Shown piece after piece: positions 52,546 through 62,754 of a stretch of 64,000 nucleotides of DNA (within the stretch, counting starts at the first letter, position 1; the number at the start of each line of letters is the position of its first letter). Below the pieces are notes generated by a model. That model had not been told where the DNA came from, ran no database searches, and saw nothing but the letters and a program-made list of their open reading frames with translations. Source of the DNA: Bradyrhizobium sp. CIAT3101 (lineage in GTDB: Bacteria; Pseudomonadota; Alphaproteobacteria; Rhizobiales; Xanthobacteraceae); assembly GCF_029714945.1 (NCBI RefSeq), contig NZ_CP121634.1:6717001-6781000 (forward strand), in the 5' to 3' direction. The position numbers and the translations under genes are program-made.

Positions 52546-52624
52546 TCGTCCGGGCTCTTGGTCGAACGGCGCTCGAGCGAGCCCGTTGTAGAGGCGGCCT
52601 TGCGTCAGCCCAAGCCCGGATTCG

Positions 52625-53665
52625 TCATGTCTGGTCACTCGTTCTGGCCGGCACCGGTTCTACGCCATGCGGGAGCGTCGACTTCGGCGCCGTGCGGGCG
52701 AGGCCGGCCAGCGCCAGCTTGCGTTTGCGTCGGGCCTGCAATTGCTGATCCGCCAACACGCCGATCAAAATCACCGTTCCCATCACCGCGAAGTTCAGGG
52801 AATTGGGGATGCCCAGGATGTTCACGAGGTTCTGCAGCACCTGCAGCAGCGCAGTCCCCAGCACGATACCGAGAATAGAACCCTCGCCGCCGCGCAGGCT
52901 GCACCCGCCCAGCACAGCCGCCGCGATCGCGTAGAGTTCATAGAAATTGCCGAAGGAGCTCGGAGACACCGAGTTCGTGTAGAACACGAACAACACCGTC
53001 GCAACGCCGGCGAGGCCACCACTGATGATGTAGGCCGTTGCGATCACCATATTCGTGTTGATGCCCGAGAAGCGCGCCGCCTCCTCGTTCTTGCCGACGG
53101 CATAAAGCCAGCGTCCGTAGACCGAGCGGTGCAGCACCACGCCGAGGACGATTGCAAGGATGATCAGGAGGATGAAGGTGTTCGGGATGCCCGCCACTGC
53201 ATGGCCGGAGGCAAGGTTGCTCAGGGTCGCGGCCTCGTCGCCGTAGCCGAAGCCGCGTGTCGAGTCGGTCGTGTAATAACGGGCGGCGCCGCGATAGATC
53301 AGCAATCCGCACAGCGTCACGATGAAGGGCTGCATCTTCAGCCGCGTGATCAGGACCCCCTGAATGGCCCCCAGCACCAGTCCGCCCAGCAACACAGCCA
53401 GCAGCGCCAAGGGCCAGGGAACCTGGTACGTCGTCAGAAGATCGACGAAGACGACGCCGAGCAGCGCAAACATCGAGCCGAGCGAAAGGTCGATGCCGCC
53501 GGTGATGATCACGAGCCCTTCGCCGAGCGCAAACACACCGAACAGACCGATCAGATTGGCCAGGTTCAACAGGTTCACCACCGACAGGAAAGCCGGATTG
53601 ATCATGCCGGTGATGACGGAAATCACCACGAGCAGCAGGCCGAGGCCGAGTTCTTTCTTGTTCAT
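52625..53665 (-). CDS. Sugar ABC transporter permease (RbsC-like)
   Basis: This 346-residue permease of a ribose-type importer has about ten helices. It carries GEGLVIITGGIDLSLGSMFAL, the family signature, GAIQGVLITRLKMQPFIVTL, and GRWLYAVGKNEEAARFSGI, which contains the coupling helix region. Its ATG overlaps the ATPase stop (ATGA), so it is last in the receptor-ATPase-permease operon. Confidence 0.92.
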   Translation of the reverse strand: MNKKELGLGLLLVVISVITGMINPAFLSVVNLLNLANLIGLFGVFALGEGLVIITGGIDLSLGSMFALLGVVFVDLLTTYQVPWPLALLAVLLGGLVLGAIQGVLITRLKMQPFIVTLCGLLIYRGAARYYTTDSTRGFGYGDEAATLSNLASGHAVAGIPNTFILLIILAIVLGVVLHRSVYGRWLYAVGKNEEAARFSGINTNMVIATAYIISGGLAGVATVLFVFYTNSVSPSSFGNFYELYAIAAAVLGGCSLRGGEGSILGIVLGTALLQVLQNLVNILGIPNSLNFAVMGTVILIGVLADQQLQARRKRKLALAGLARTAPKSTLPHGVEPVPARTSDQT

Positions 53666-55188
53666 TGCGCAGCGGCTTCCACGGGTTCCAGCGCCTGGCC
53701 TATTGCAAGCCGCAGCACGTTGTATTCGCTGAATTGCGAACGCTCCAGCACACCGCTGACTCGTCCCTCATGCATCACCGCGACCCGGTCCGAGACGCCG
53801 ATGACCTCCTCCATGTCCGAGGAGATCATCACGATCGCGACGCCCTGATCGGCGAGTTCGCGCATCAGCGCGTAAATCTCGCTCTTGGCACCGACATCGA
53901 TGCCGCGGGTCGGCTCGTCGAAGAACATCACGCGCGGCTGCATGGAGAGCCACTTGCCGAGCACGACTTTCTGCTGGTTGCCGCCGGAGAGGGTCACGGC
54001 CTCCATGTCGACGCTGGGCACCTTGATGGAGAGCCGCCTCACCTGCTCCTTCGCGACGTTGCGCTCGGACGCGCCGTTGATCAGCCACATCCGCGCATAA
54101 TTCAGCAGGCTCGCCAGCGTCACGTTCTCGCAGATCGGCAGCTCCAGCACGAGCCCCGTTTTCTTGCGGTCCTCCGGCACCAGATAGATGCCTTGCCTGA
54201 TCGCGTCCCGGGGCGATCCGACATGGACCTTCGCGTTGTCGATCCTGATCTCGCCGCCCAGCACCGGATCGATGCCGAAGGCCGCGCGGGCCAGCGACGT
54301 GCGACCAGCGCCCACCAGTCCTGCCAGTCCGAGGATCTCGCCATGCCGCACGGAAAGATCGATCTGCCGGTCGGGGAAGGCCGACGTCACGAGGCCGGCG
54401 ATGTCGCAGCCGCCCGGCTGTGGCGGCCGTTTCGGCGGCGTATGCAGCGTCTTCAGGTCGCGGCCGATCATCAGCCGGATCATTGCGCCATGGCTGAGCT
54501 GGTCTCGCGCCAGCTCTCCCACCGTGCGCCCGTCGCGCAGCACCACGACGCGGTCGGCGCAGGTCATGATCTCGCCGAGCCGGTGGGAGATATAGATCAC
54601 CGCGATGCCGTGCGCCTTCAGGTCGGCAATCACCTCCAGCAACCGCTCGGTCTCCGAGATCGTCAGGCTCGAGGTCGGCTCGTCCATGATGATCACGCGG
54701 GCGTCGATCGAGAGCGCCTTGGCGATCTCCACCATCTGACGTTCGGCGATCGACAAATTGTCGACCAGCGTGTCAGGGCCGAAATCGGCACCCAGCCGCT
54801 CCAGCAGCGGCGTCACGCGGGCGCGCATCTGCGCGCTATTCACCAGCTTCAGCGGGCCGCCGACGAGCTTCTCGCGTCCGATGAAGACGTTCGCGGCAAC
54901 GTCGAGATTCTCGAACAGGTTCAGTTCTTGATGCACGAAGGCGATGCCGGCCTGCGTCGCCTCGTTCACCGTCATGTGGGCGTGGTCCGTGCCGCCGATG
55001 CGGATCACGCCCGCACTGGGCTCAATCACGCCGCCCAATACGCGCATCAAGGTCGACTTGCCGGCGCCATTCTCGCCGATCAGGCCCAACACCTCGCCGC
55101 GGTGCACGCGCAGGCTGACATCGTTGAGGGCCATGACGCCGGGATAGGACTTGCTGATCCCTGCGAGTTCGAACAGGATTTCCGCCAT
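53662..55188 (-). CDS. Sugar ABC transporter ATPase, tandem domain (RbsA-like)
   Basis: This 508-residue double ATPase energises the ribose-type importer. Domain 1 has Walker A GENGAGKST and the NLSIAERQMVEIAKAL region, with LDEP changed to IIMDEPTSSL. Domain 2, from about residue 260, has the degenerate nucleotide loop GLVGAGRTS, typical of RbsA, and LSGGNQQKVVLGKWL. AGGAGGAA precedes the ATG at 55188. Confidence 0.93.
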   Translation of the reverse strand: MAEILFELAGISKSYPGVMALNDVSLRVHRGEVLGLIGENGAGKSTLMRVLGGVIEPSAGVIRIGGTDHAHMTVNEATQAGIAFVHQELNLFENLDVAANVFIGREKLVGGPLKLVNSAQMRARVTPLLERLGADFGPDTLVDNLSIAERQMVEIAKALSIDARVIIMDEPTSSLTISETERLLEVIADLKAHGIAVIYISHRLGEIMTCADRVVVLRDGRTVGELARDQLSHGAMIRLMIGRDLKTLHTPPKRPPQPGGCDIAGLVTSAFPDRQIDLSVRHGEILGLAGLVGAGRTSLARAAFGIDPVLGGEIRIDNAKVHVGSPRDAIRQGIYLVPEDRKKTGLVLELPICENVTLASLLNYARMWLINGASERNVAKEQVRRLSIKVPSVDMEAVTLSGGNQQKVVLGKWLSMQPRVMFFDEPTRGIDVGAKSEIYALMRELADQGVAIVMISSDMEEVIGVSDRVAVMHEGRVSGVLERSQFSEYNVLRLAIGQALEPVEAAAQ

Positions 55189-55203
55189 TCACTTCCTCCT
55201 GCT

Positions 55204-55248
55204 CGACACCCGACGGCCAAGCTCGCTGGTCATGGCCGCCAGGTGTCG
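55204..55248 (-). promoter_or_regulatory. Intercistronic stem-loop between receptor and ATPase genes
   Basis: CGACACC and GGTGTCG form the base of a stem between the receptor stop and the ATPase ribosome-binding site. Such hairpins commonly stabilise the receptor mRNA and lower ATPase and permease expression. Confidence 0.45.
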
Positions 55249-55262
55249 AAAGGCACTCAAAG

Positions 55263-56228
55263 TCACTTCTTCAGCAGATCCTTCATCTTAGCGGTGAACT
55301 CCGCGACGTTAGTCTTGCTGATCACCTGGGTCGGCACGATCAGCTTGCTGTCAGCGGGAATCCAGGACTTGTCGCCGTTCAGCGTCTTGATGATGTTGGT
55401 GGCGGAGAGATAGCCGAATTCGAAAGGCTGCTGCACCACCGTCGACTCGATCGTGCCGTCGGAAATTCCCCGCAACGTGCGCTGATCCTCGTCGAAGCCG
55501 ACGATCTTCACCTTGCCGGCCTTGCCCGCCGCCTTGACCGCATCATAGATCAACGGCGTCTCGTAGCTCCAGAGGCCGGACAGCAGCGCAATGTCGGGAT
55601 ATTTGACGAGCACGTTCTCCATGTTCGCCTTGGCCTTGGCGGAGTCCACCTGGTCGGTGAACACGTCGACCAGCTCGATCTTGGTGCCGGCGATCGCTTC
55701 CTTGATACCCTGCACCCGCTCGCGGGCATTGTCCGCGTCCATCGTGCCGACGAACAGCGCGATCTTGCCGCCGTTCGGCAACGCCTTCTTGAACTCCTCG
55801 CCTGCTTGCCGCCCGGCCGCGACGTTGTCGGTGCCGATATAGGCGAGACGCTTGCTCTGCGGCGCGTCGCTGTCCGTCGTGATCAGGATGGTTTGAGACG
55901 CGACCTTGTTGAGCTCTTCGGTCGCATGCGGCGCATCGTCAACCGAGATGGAGATGCCGGCGACGCCGCGCACCAGCAGATCGTCCAGCTCGCGCCGCTG
56001 GCCCGCCGCGGTCGCATCGTTGGTGACGATCAACTGGATATCGTATTCCGGGTGCTCCTTCTGAGCCTTCTCGAGCCCGCGGCCTGCGATAACCCAGAAG
56101 TCGGCCGCGGCATTGGTCACCAGCGCGATGGTCTTCTTCTGCTGGGCCTGCGCCCCACCGGTCGCAAACGCGAACGCAGCAGCGGTCGCGAGCAACGGCA
56201 CGAGCAATTTCTTCATTGATCCGTTCAT
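55263..56228 (-). CDS. Sugar ABC transporter periplasmic receptor (RbsB-like)
   Basis: This 321-residue receptor starts with a signal peptide (KLLVPLLATAAAFAFATGGAQA). The type I sugar-binding fold follows: KTIALVTNAAADFWVIAGRG, DDLLVRGVAGISISVDDA and AYIGTDNVAAGRQAGEEF. GGGAGGA is just before the ATG at 56228. It is the first gene of the importer operon and is divergent from a ROK regulator, which probably controls it in response to the same sugar. The sugar is not identifiable from the sequence. Confidence 0.93.
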   Translation of the reverse strand: MNGSMKKLLVPLLATAAAFAFATGGAQAQQKKTIALVTNAAADFWVIAGRGLEKAQKEHPEYDIQLIVTNDATAAGQRRELDDLLVRGVAGISISVDDAPHATEELNKVASQTILITTDSDAPQSKRLAYIGTDNVAAGRQAGEEFKKALPNGGKIALFVGTMDADNARERVQGIKEAIAGTKIELVDVFTDQVDSAKAKANMENVLVKYPDIALLSGLWSYETPLIYDAVKAAGKAGKVKIVGFDEDQRTLRGISDGTIESTVVQQPFEFGYLSATNIIKTLNGDKSWIPADSKLIVPTQVISKTNVAEFTAKMKDLLKK

Positions 56229-56452
56229 GTGGTCCTCCCTTTGGGCACCCCAGATGCGGGGCTTACAGCGCTTTTGCGCTCTATTTTATTCACGTAGCGA
56301 AGAAATGTTGCAGAGCAGAACATCGAAATCAAGATGCACTGGCCACTTCTTCAAGCGGAAATAGTACATGAGGCATGGTATTAGTAAATATGCCTCGCCA
56401 TTACACATCGTGCGCTGTGTTTCTCTAGTTACACCGCGGCGATGGGCGCTTA

Positions 56453-56475
56453 TTAAATTCATGCCCTGAATTAAA
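56453..56475. promoter_or_regulatory. AT-rich inverted repeat, candidate ROK operator
   Basis: TTAAATTCA and TGAATTAAA pair at eight of nine positions around TGCCC, ten bases upstream of the ROK start. AT-rich dyads of this size are typical NagC/Mlc/XylR operators. A second dyad, GAGGCAT-N13-ATGCCTC at 56370-56396, lies in the same divergent region and may control the importer side. Confidence 0.5.
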
Positions 56476-56484
56476 TAGGACAGC

Positions 56485-57753
56485 ATGACTGACCAGACTG
56501 AGTTGCCGAGACGAATTTCAGGCATGGCCCGCGGCTCTAACCGGGGCCGCCTGGTGGAAGTGCTGCGACGTCACGGACCGCTGCCGCGTGTCGAGCTGGC
56601 CCGCAGCACGGGACTGAGCTTCCCGGCCGTTTCCGGCCTGACCTCCAGGCTGATCGCGGAAGAGTTGCTGTGCGAGACCGAGACGGCGGCACCCCCATGG
56701 TCGGACGATCCCGACGAAGACGATCCGGATGGGCTGAATGCCCGCCGCCGTGGCCGGCCGGCCGTGCTGCTGACCCTGAACCCGGAGTTCGGCCGCGTCG
56801 TCGCGGTCTCGCTGCGCATGAATCTGATCGAGACACTGATTGCGGATTTCAGCGGCTTCAGCCTGGCGCAGTCGCGCCTCGAAATCGCGACCCGGGCACT
56901 CGACGCCGGCGCGTTGTGCGACCTCGTGATCACGCAAATCAATGCGATGCTGGAGGCGACGGCGACACCGCGCCATCGGCTGCTGGGAATAGGCATCGCC
57001 CTCCAGGGTATCGTCAACGCGGACACCGGCCGGCATCTGTGGAGCCCGGCGCTATCCGTCACCGACATCGACCTGGCGAAGCCGGTGCGTCAGGCATTCG
57101 GCACCGAAGTCGTGATGGCGAATGATGCCGTCGCGGTCGCGCTCGCGCTCGCGGCCGCCGAGCCGTCACTGGCCCAGGGCCTCATGGCCCTGATCCTGAT
57201 CGGTCACGGCGTCGGCATGGGCATCGTGGTCGACGGTGAAGCGCGTTTGGGCGCCGGCGCCGGCAGCGAGATCGGCCATACCAAGCTGGGATCGAACGGG
57301 CCGCAGTGCCGCTGCGGCCAGCGCGGCTGCATCGAGGCCCATCTCGCCGACTATGCGCTCTACCGCGACGCACGCACCTTCCTCGACTTGCCGCCGGCGG
57401 CGTCGCAGCAGCCCTCCGAGGCGCAGATGAGCCTGCTGCACGAGCGGGCACGAAGCGGGGATCCCCGCCTCGAGCACGTCTTCCAGCAGGCCGGCCGCGC
57501 GCTCGCCGAGGCGGTCGCGGCAACGATATCCGTGCTGCGCCCGCACCATGTCGTCCTGGCAGGGCCCGGCCTGCAGGCCTTCGACATGATGCGGCCCGCC
57601 TATGAGGAGCGGCTCGAGCAAGCGGTATTGCCATGGCTGCTCAAGTCCACGACGATCCATCTGCGTCCAAGCGAGTCGGCGGCGATCGTCGATGGCATGA
57701 TGCGACGGACGCTGCGGGACGTTGACCGAAACCACATGGACGCAACAGAATAA
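56485..57753 (+). CDS. ROK family transcriptional regulator
   Basis: This 422-residue regulator has an N-terminal winged helix at about residues 15-75 (LVEVLRRHGPLPRVELARST, FPAVSGLTSRLIAEEL) and a sugar-kinase-like ROK domain. It carries GIGIALQGIVN and the zinc motif GHTKLG...CRCGQRGCIEAHL. It probably represses the divergent sugar importer. An acidic insert, SDDPDEDDPDGL, sits in the linker after the helix-turn-helix. AGGA lies five bases before the ATG. Confidence 0.9.
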   Translation: MTDQTELPRRISGMARGSNRGRLVEVLRRHGPLPRVELARSTGLSFPAVSGLTSRLIAEELLCETETAAPPWSDDPDEDDPDGLNARRRGRPAVLLTLNPEFGRVVAVSLRMNLIETLIADFSGFSLAQSRLEIATRALDAGALCDLVITQINAMLEATATPRHRLLGIGIALQGIVNADTGRHLWSPALSVTDIDLAKPVRQAFGTEVVMANDAVAVALALAAAEPSLAQGLMALILIGHGVGMGIVVDGEARLGAGAGSEIGHTKLGSNGPQCRCGQRGCIEAHLADYALYRDARTFLDLPPAASQQPSEAQMSLLHERARSGDPRLEHVFQQAGRALAEAVAATISVLRPHHVVLAGPGLQAFDMMRPAYEERLEQAVLPWLLKSTTIHLRPSESAAIVDGMMRRTLRDVDRNHMDATE

Positions 57754-57837
57754 GCAACGGAACGGCCCCGATCATCACGACGATCCTGAGGGCAGCGGTC
57801 TTGTTCCCAATAAGCGTCAGAACGGTGACTTCAGGCT

Positions 57838-59016
57838 ATGACCACGACAGACACGCCATCCGCCATTCCCGCGACGGGATATCGTCTCCGGCTTCCCGGA
57901 CCCACTGAAGTGCCCGAACGGGTGCGGCAGGCCGCAGCACGGGTGATCGTCAACCACCGCGGTCCCGAGTGCAAAGCCGCGATCGGCGAGACCGAGGAGA
58001 TGATCCGTCCGGTCCTCGGCACGACGAACCGCGTGATGTTCTTTGCGAGCTCGGGCACAGGCGTCATGGAAGCCGCGCTCGTCAACGTGGTCGGGCCTGA
58101 TAGCCGGATCCTCGTGATCGAGCATGGCCAGTTCGGCGAGCGCTTCACCTCGATCGCCAAGGCCATGAACATCTCGGTCGACACGGTTGCGAACGAGTGG
58201 GGCCACGCCGTCGACGTTGCCGCGGTGGAGGCACGCCTGCGCGAGCGCAGCTATCGCGCCATCGTCGTCGTCCACAATGAGAGCTCGACCGGAATGGTGG
58301 CCGACCTTGCCGCCCTCGGCGCGCTGGTGCGCGACCGGCCCACGCTGCTGATCGCGGACTCCGTCAGTGGCCTCGGCGGCATCGCGATGCGGCAGGACGA
58401 ATGGGGCGTCGACATCGTCGTCTCGGCATCGCAGAAGGCGCTGATGTGTCCGCCGGGCCTCGCGCTTGCCAGCGTGAGCCCGAAGGCGTGGCGCGTGATC
58501 GAGCAGGACGAGCGGCGATCGGTCTTCTTCTGGGATTTCCGCCGGGCGCTGAAGTCTATTGAGCTGAACGAGACTCCGTTCACGGCGCCGGTCAGCCTGC
58601 TCTACGGCCTGCGTGAATCCCTGATGATGATGCACGAGGAAGGCCTCCCGAACGTGCTCGCGCGCCATGAGCAGCTGTCCGGAGCGCTGCGCGCCGGCGG
58701 CGCGGCGCTCGGGCTTGCGGATTTTTGCGAGCGCGGACCGCGCTCGAGCACCGTCGTCGTGTTCAATGTGCCCGACGGGCTCGAGGGCGGAACGATCGTG
58801 CGGCGGCTCTATGCGGATCATCGCACGGTGATCGCGGGGGCGCGCAACCGCCTCTCCGGCCGCGTCATCCGGTTTGGCACGATGGGGGCATTCAGCGCCG
58901 CAACCATCCTGACAGACCTGCTTCATCTCGAAGACGTCTTGACCAAGCTCGGCCTCCCGGTCGAAGCTGGCGCCGGGCTCAAGGCGGCGACCGAACATCT
59001 CGCCAAAACCAAATAA
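57838..59016 (+). CDS. Class V aminotransferase (alanine-glyoxylate type)
   Basis: This 392-residue PLP enzyme starts RLRLPGPTEVPERVRQAAAR, a hallmark of alanine/serine-glyoxylate aminotransferases, then HRGPE, ASSGTGVMEAALVN and the PLP Lys in VSASQKALMCPPGL. The C-terminus has GRVIRFGTMGAF. It moves an amino group, probably to glyoxylate or pyruvate. It opens an operon whose next genes form an Fbp/Phn-type importer and end with a threonine-aldolase-like enzyme. Confidence 0.9.
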   Translation: MTTTDTPSAIPATGYRLRLPGPTEVPERVRQAAARVIVNHRGPECKAAIGETEEMIRPVLGTTNRVMFFASSGTGVMEAALVNVVGPDSRILVIEHGQFGERFTSIAKAMNISVDTVANEWGHAVDVAAVEARLRERSYRAIVVVHNESSTGMVADLAALGALVRDRPTLLIADSVSGLGGIAMRQDEWGVDIVVSASQKALMCPPGLALASVSPKAWRVIEQDERRSVFFWDFRRALKSIELNETPFTAPVSLLYGLRESLMMMHEEGLPNVLARHEQLSGALRAGGAALGLADFCERGPRSSTVVVFNVPDGLEGGTIVRRLYADHRTVIAGARNRLSGRVIRFGTMGAFSAATILTDLLHLEDVLTKLGLPVEAGAGLKAATEHLAKTK

Positions 59017-59045
59017 GCAACAACAGAACCGAAAAGGCGACCCCG

Positions 59046-60053
59046 ATGAGAACTCCGGCCTCGATCCTCGCCCGCGGCGTCGCGCTGGCGGTCTCGCTCC
59101 TCGCGGCCGGATCGGCCTGGGCCGAGCAGCATGTCGTGCTCTATTCGGCCAACGACGACACCGTGAACAAGTTGGTCGCCGACGGCTTCGCCAAGGCGAC
59201 CGGAATCAAGGTCGACGTGGTGTCGACGGGATCGGGCGTGCTTGTGCGCCGCATCACATCCGAGGCTGCCAATCCGCAAGGCGACGTGATCTGGGGCGTC
59301 AGCGCCACGATCCTGCGGCTGGCGAGCCCGTATCTCCAGGCCTACCCGGCCAAGGACCGCGAAGCCGTGCCGGCGCAGTTTCGCGATCCAAAGGACCTCT
59401 GGCTGGGCACGAACATCCAGGTCGTCGTGATCGGGGAGAACACCAAGGCGATCGACAAGGACAGCGGGCCGAAATCGTGGGCCGATCTCCTCGATCCGAA
59501 ATTGAAGGGCAAGCTCGCTTTCACCGACCCCAGCAATTCCGGCTTCTCATATGCGGCCGCCACGCTGCTTCTGTCGCAATGGGGCGAAGGAGACGCAGCC
59601 TGGACCAAGATGGGCCAGCTGCTTGCGAACGCAAAAGTGCTCAATCGTTCGACGCAGGTCTTCGAAGGTGTCGGTAGCGGCGAATATCCGCTCGGAATCA
59701 CACTCGAATATGCCGGCTTCCTGTGGGCCCACAACGGCGCGCCCGTGAACGTCGTCTATCCGGCCGAGGGCACGCATGCCGTGGTCGAGGGCGCCGGCAT
59801 TCTGAAGGGCGGACCGAACACCGACGCGGCCAGGCAGCTGATCGATTATCTCGCCAGCAAGGACGTGCAGGAGATGCTGCTGAAGGCGACGTTCCGGCGG
59901 CCCGCGCGTCAGGATATCGATCTCGGCGCCGTCGCACCCGGCATGCTGCCTTTCTCGGCGATCAAGGTGCTGCCCTACGACGATGCCAAATGGGAAGCGG
60001 CGCGGCGTGACACCCTCGCGCGGCTGAAAACGACGATCCAGGATACGCGCTAA
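59046..60053 (+). CDS. ABC transporter periplasmic receptor (iron/phosphonate type)
   Basis: This 335-residue receptor has a signal peptide ending SAWA, then HVVLYSANDDTVNKLVADGF and GIKVDVVSTGSGVLVRRI, as in ferric-iron and 2-aminoethylphosphonate receptors. Other family marks are GDVIWGVSA, DPSNSGFSYAA and YPLGITLEY. The conserved Tyr pair of iron-binding FbpA is not obvious, so an organic ligand is more likely. It is the second gene of the operon. Confidence 0.88.
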   Translation: MRTPASILARGVALAVSLLAAGSAWAEQHVVLYSANDDTVNKLVADGFAKATGIKVDVVSTGSGVLVRRITSEAANPQGDVIWGVSATILRLASPYLQAYPAKDREAVPAQFRDPKDLWLGTNIQVVVIGENTKAIDKDSGPKSWADLLDPKLKGKLAFTDPSNSGFSYAAATLLLSQWGEGDAAWTKMGQLLANAKVLNRSTQVFEGVGSGEYPLGITLEYAGFLWAHNGAPVNVVYPAEGTHAVVEGAGILKGGPNTDAARQLIDYLASKDVQEMLLKATFRRPARQDIDLGAVAPGMLPFSAIKVLPYDDAKWEAARRDTLARLKTTIQDTR

Positions 60054-60058
60054 CGTCC

Positions 60059-61120
60059 ATGACCGCGATCCGGATCGAACGGCTGACCCGCACCTTCGGC
60101 GCGGTGCGCGCGGTGGACGACATCTCGCTCGCCATCGCGCATGGCGAGTTGTTCACGCTGCTCGGACCCTCGGGCTGCGGCAAGACGACGTTGCTGCGCA
60201 TGATCGCCGGCTTCGTCGACGTCGAATCCGGATCGATTTCCTTCGGCGACCGGCGCATCGACAATCTGCCCGCGCATCGCCGCGACACCGGCATGGTGTT
60301 CCAGAACTACGCGATCTTTCCGAACCATACCGTGGCCGAAAACGTCGCCTACGGACTGAAGGCGAGAAAGATTCCGGCGGCCGACATCAAGTCGCGGGTC
60401 GACAAGGCGCTCGAGCGTGTGCGCCTCGCCGGCTATGGCCCGCGCTCGCCGCACCAGCTCTCGGGCGGCCAGCTGCAACGCGTCGCCATTGCGCGTGCGC
60501 TCGTGATCGAGCCCGCGGTGCTGCTGTTCGACGAGCCGCTGTCCAATCTCGACGCGCAGCTGCGGACCGAGATGCGCATCGAGATCCGCCAGTTGCAGCA
60601 GGCGCTCGGCCTGACCGCGATCTATGTGACGCATGACCAGGAGGAGGCGCTCGCCATCTCCGACCGCATCGCCGTCTTGCGGCACGGCAAGGTCGAGCAG
60701 GTCGACACGCCCGAGCGCATCTACCGGATGCCGCAGACCGCCTTCGTGGCCGAATTCCTCGGCTCGACCAACATGGTGCCGGGCGTCGCAAAGGCCTTCG
60801 ACGGCCGCAACACGCAAGTGGCGGCGGCCGGAACGGAGTTTTCGGTTCGGGGCGAGGTCGGGAAGCCGGGCGCAAAGGTTTTGCTGTCGCTCAGGCCGGA
60901 GGCTTTACGACTAGCGGACAGCTCTGACGGTCCTCGCGTTCAGGCCCGGCTGGCGCTGCGCGAGTTTCTCGGGCCGGTGCAACGGCTTCACGCCACGCTG
61001 CCTGACGGCACCCAGCTTCGGGTCGCGGCGCTCGGCGGCGCGACGTTCGACGCTGCGCCCGGCGCATCGCTCGTGCTTGCCTATGACCCCGCCCAGATCA
61101 TTGCGTTTCCCGCGCCATGA
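60059..61120 (+). CDS. ABC transporter ATPase (Fbp/Pot/Phn type)
   Basis: This 353-residue ATPase has Walker [10 protein letters not shown]-loop [12 protein letters not shown], signature [19 protein letters not shown] and a His switch in [14 protein letters not shown]. The C-terminal beta-rich TOBE domain begins at about residue 245. It overlaps the following permease gene by four bases (ATGA). Confidence 0.93.
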   Translation: MTAIRIERLTRTFGAVRAVDDISLAIAHGELFTLLGPSGCGKTTLLRMIAGFVDVESGSISFGDRRIDNLPAHRRDTGMVFQNYAIFPNHTVAENVAYGLKARKIPAADIKSRVDKALERVRLAGYGPRSPHQLSGGQLQRVAIARALVIEPAVLLFDEPLSNLDAQLRTEMRIEIRQLQQALGLTAIYVTHDQEEALAISDRIAVLRHGKVEQVDTPERIYRMPQTAFVAEFLGSTNMVPGVAKAFDGRNTQVAAAGTEFSVRGEVGKPGAKVLLSLRPEALRLADSSDGPRVQARLALREFLGPVQRLHATLPDGTQLRVAALGGATFDAAPGASLVLAYDPAQIIAFPAP

Positions 61121-62754
61121 AACGCTTCGCGACCATCGTGGCCCTGGTGTCGCTGGTGCTGCTCGCGGTTTTCCTGCTTTACCCGCTCGCGCTCGTGCTC
61201 GATGCCAGCGTCCGGATCGACGGCACCGGCGCCTTCACCGTCGGCAACTACGCGGCGATCGTGAAGAGCCGCTATTACCTCGGCTCGATCGGCAACTCTC
61301 TGCTCGCGGCGGCTCTCGCAACAGGCCTTGCATGCGCGATCGGCATCCCGCTCGCCTTCTGCCTCGCAAGGGTTGATGTGCCGGGCCGCGCGCTGCTGCT
61401 GACGCTGACCTCGCTGCCGCTGGTGCTTCCCTCGTTCGTCAGCGCCTACGCCTTGGTGCTGTTGTTCGGCCATGCCGGCGTCATCACCACGGCCCTGCGC
61501 GGAATCGGCATTCCGATCGGCTCGATCTACGGCATGCCCGGCATCGTGATCGTGTTCACGCTGACGCTCTATCCTTATGTGGTGATGCCCGTGCTGGCGG
61601 GCTTTCAGGCCGTCGACGCCTCGATGGAGGAAGCCGCCCGCAATCTCGGCGGTTCGCCGTCTTACGCGGTCCGCACCGTCCTGCTGCCGATCGTGATGCC
61701 GGCAATCCTCGCCGGCGGCCTCCTGGTCTTCATCGAAGCGCTGGAGAATTTCGGCGTGCCGGCGGTGCTGGCTGAAGACCGGCCGTTTCTCGCCGTCGAC
61801 ATCTTCAAGCTGTTCGCCGGCGAGTCCGACGCCAACCCCGCCGCTGCGGGCGCACTCAGCGTGCTGCTGATCGCCTGCACCGCGCTCGCGCTTCTCGTTC
61901 AACGGCACTATCTCGGCAAGCGCCGCTTCTCGACCAATGCGCGGAGCGCGCCCGCAAAGCTGGCGCTGTCGCCGGGATTGCGGCTGCTTGCTGCGATCAT
62001 GAGCTGGGGCATCGTGATCGTCTCGCTGCTGCCCTTCGCGGCCGTGTTGATGGTTTCTGTGCTGCGCTTCCGCGGCCCGGTCCTGACCTGGGAGCTGGGC
62101 CTCGACAATTACGCCACGCTCTTGTCCGGGTCCTATCGTCCGCTGCTCAACACGCTGACGCTTGCGAGCATCGCCGCTGTCGCGACGATGCTGATCGGTG
62201 CGCCGATCGGCTATGTCGTCGCCAGGCATCGCTCCCGCCTGTCCGGGCTGCTCGACTTCGTCGGCATGGTGCCGTTCGCGGTCTCGGGCACGATCCTTGC
62301 GATCGGCCTGATCGTTGCCTTCAACAACGGACCGCTCGTCCTGACCGGCGGCTGGCTGATCCTGGTGATCGCCTATGTTGTCCGCAAGCTGCCCTTCGCC
62401 ATCCGGTCGTCCTCGGCGATCGTGCACCAGCTCGATCCCTCGCTCGAGGAAGCCTCGATCAATCTCGGCCTGTCGCCAAGCCAGACATTCGCGCGCCTGA
62501 CGGTGCCGCTGATGGCGAGCGGTCTGGTCGGCGGCCTCGTCCTCGTCTGGATCACGGCCGCATCCGAGCTGAGCGCGACCATCGTGCTCTATTCGAGCCG
62601 TTGGGCGACCACGACCGTCGTGATGTACCATGCGATCGAAGGCACCGGCGCAGGCCTAGCCGCCGCCGCAGCCGCCGTCCTCATTCTCGTCACCGCGATC
62701 CCGTTGCTTCTCATCAACCGGCGCGTCAACAAGCAGGAAGCGACCGTCATATGA
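61117..62754 (+). CDS. Double-domain ABC permease (Fbp/Phn type)
   Basis: This 545-residue permease is two fused six-helix modules, about residues 1-270 and 290-545. Each has an EAA loop: AVDASMEEAARNLGGSP and QLDPSLEEASINLGLSP. This duplicated form is usual for iron and aminoethylphosphonate importers. Its stop overlaps the next start. Confidence 0.93.
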   Translation: MKRFATIVALVSLVLLAVFLLYPLALVLDASVRIDGTGAFTVGNYAAIVKSRYYLGSIGNSLLAAALATGLACAIGIPLAFCLARVDVPGRALLLTLTSLPLVLPSFVSAYALVLLFGHAGVITTALRGIGIPIGSIYGMPGIVIVFTLTLYPYVVMPVLAGFQAVDASMEEAARNLGGSPSYAVRTVLLPIVMPAILAGGLLVFIEALENFGVPAVLAEDRPFLAVDIFKLFAGESDANPAAAGALSVLLIACTALALLVQRHYLGKRRFSTNARSAPAKLALSPGLRLLAAIMSWGIVIVSLLPFAAVLMVSVLRFRGPVLTWELGLDNYATLLSGSYRPLLNTLTLASIAAVATMLIGAPIGYVVARHRSRLSGLLDFVGMVPFAVSGTILAIGLIVAFNNGPLVLTGGWLILVIAYVVRKLPFAIRSSSAIVHQLDPSLEEASINLGLSPSQTFARLTVPLMASGLVGGLVLVWITAASELSATIVLYSSRWATTTVVMYHAIEGTGAGLAAAAAAVLILVTAIPLLLINRRVNKQEATVI

